Source: Calliopum simillimum
Lineage: Eukaryota; Arthropoda; Insecta; Diptera; Lauxaniidae
Length of the DNA stretch: 64,000 bases
Direction of reading: 5' to 3'
Assembly: GCA_951812925.1 (NCBI GenBank)
Contig: OX638369.1
Location: forward strand, 57,426,228 to 57,490,227
Made by a program: the position numbers and the translations under genes. This document shows, in pieces, positions 63,350-64,000 of the stretch (positions are counted from its first letter, which is position 1; each line of letters begins with the position of its first letter). Below the pieces are notes generated by a model that saw only the letters and a list, made by a program, of their open reading frames with translations, was not told the DNA's origin and made no database searches.

Positions 63350-64000
63350 TAAAAAAAAATGTCAAACGATTCAGAAAATAGCAGCAATTTCAAATCTGAA
63401 AAAATTTTGAAATCGGCCTGGCAGATTTTTTTGTATGCCCGTTTAATTGAGAAAATGTTCTGAAAAAACCATAAACCAACCATCTCTAATTACATAAATC
63501 TTGCTTAAATTAATGCAAAATTTAAAAAACTCTTCACAAGCTTGTGCGTCATTATTTTAACTTTATTTTGATATCAAAAATTTAAGGATTGGACCACGAA
63601 TAACTCACTTATTTCCTTTTGATTAAAAAATGAAAATACAGAAAGTCATACAAAAGCTATTGAATTTTTGTATCATAACTACTTGGAAATGAAAGTACTT
63701 GTATGACTTCCTGTATGTACATTTTTTGTTCAAAAGGAAATAAGTTGGTTTTTCATGGTCCAATCCTTAAGTTTTTGATATCAAAATAAAGTTAAAATAA
63801 TGACGCACAAACTTGTGAAGAGTTTTTTTTAATTTTGTATTGATTTAGGCAAGATTTATGTAATTAGAGATGGTTGGTTTATGGTTTTTTCAGAACATTT
63901 TCTCAATTAAACGGGCATACAAAAAAATCTGCCGGGCCGATTTCAAAATTTTTTTCAGATTTGAAATTGTTGCTATTTTCTGAATCGTTTGACATTTTTT
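63350..64000. repeat. Long palindrome running off the window
   Basis: Arms of at least 300 bp mirror each other around about 63680. ATGTCAAACGATTCAGAAAA begins at 63359 and its complement ends at 64000. Also shared are ACCATAAACCAACCATCTCT, AATTACATAAATCTTGC, CTTCACAAG-TTGTGCGTCAT and TTTGATATCAAAAA, then CTTAAGGATTGGACCA. The right arm is cut by the window edge. Confidence 0.85.

Overview
The window is eukaryotic, very AT-rich and dominated by transposable elements (TEs), with a few spliced protein genes between and around the repeats. Two recognisable genes have proteins that match fly orthologues as I remember them: the first coding exon of Swiprosin-1 and a complete EMC5. Together with the dipteran-style dispersed repeats this suggests a higher fly. 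A tephritid fruit fly is my best guess, but that is inference. There is one 200-base assembly gap (16421-16620). I see no CRISPR, operon or other prokaryotic feature, and no tRNA or rRNA gene.

Layout. 1-0.6 kb: tail of a Bel/Pao retrotransposon pol gene. 0.6-9.8 kb: repeats only, including a complex tandem block (3640-6245) and a 1.5 kb palindrome (7614-9097). This stretch is also the start of the large first intron of Swip-1, whose first coding exon lies on the minus strand at 9827-10095. 11.7-14.0 kb: more of the same dispersed repeat family. 14702-15196: intact three-exon EMC5 on the minus strand. 15.5-23.2 kb: tandem repeats, foldback elements and a cluster of broken host-gene pieces (P32/C1QBP joined to TANGO2 on plus, then RRP12 on minus). 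23.6-27.2 kb: terminal-inverted-repeat (TIR) elements and a wrecked Tc1-like transposase.

27.8-55.8 kb holds two tail-to-tail genes for secreted, cysteine-rich, probably GPI-anchored proteins of the DUF753 / Ly6-like type. Gene A (plus, five coding exons, 27758-49303) has introns of about 6.2, 5.2 and 7.9 kb filled with TEs; one exon carries a frame-breaking lesion. Gene B (minus, last two coding exons, 55816-49506) ends only about 200 bases from the end of gene A. All junctions that join one coding exon to another in these two genes are phase 1, which supports the models. The TE content of gene A is layered: a 5.77 kb CACAG-ended element (41746-47515) has itself been hit by at least three other TIR elements, one of which contains a hAT-type element. 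A short non-autonomous relative of the same CACAG family sits in gene B at 51542-52150.

55.8-64 kb: repeats and palindromes only, ending in a palindrome that runs off the window.

Many TE calls rest on structure (terminal inverted repeats, target-site duplications, empty sites elsewhere in the window) read by eye. Boundaries marked as approximate may be off by tens of bases.
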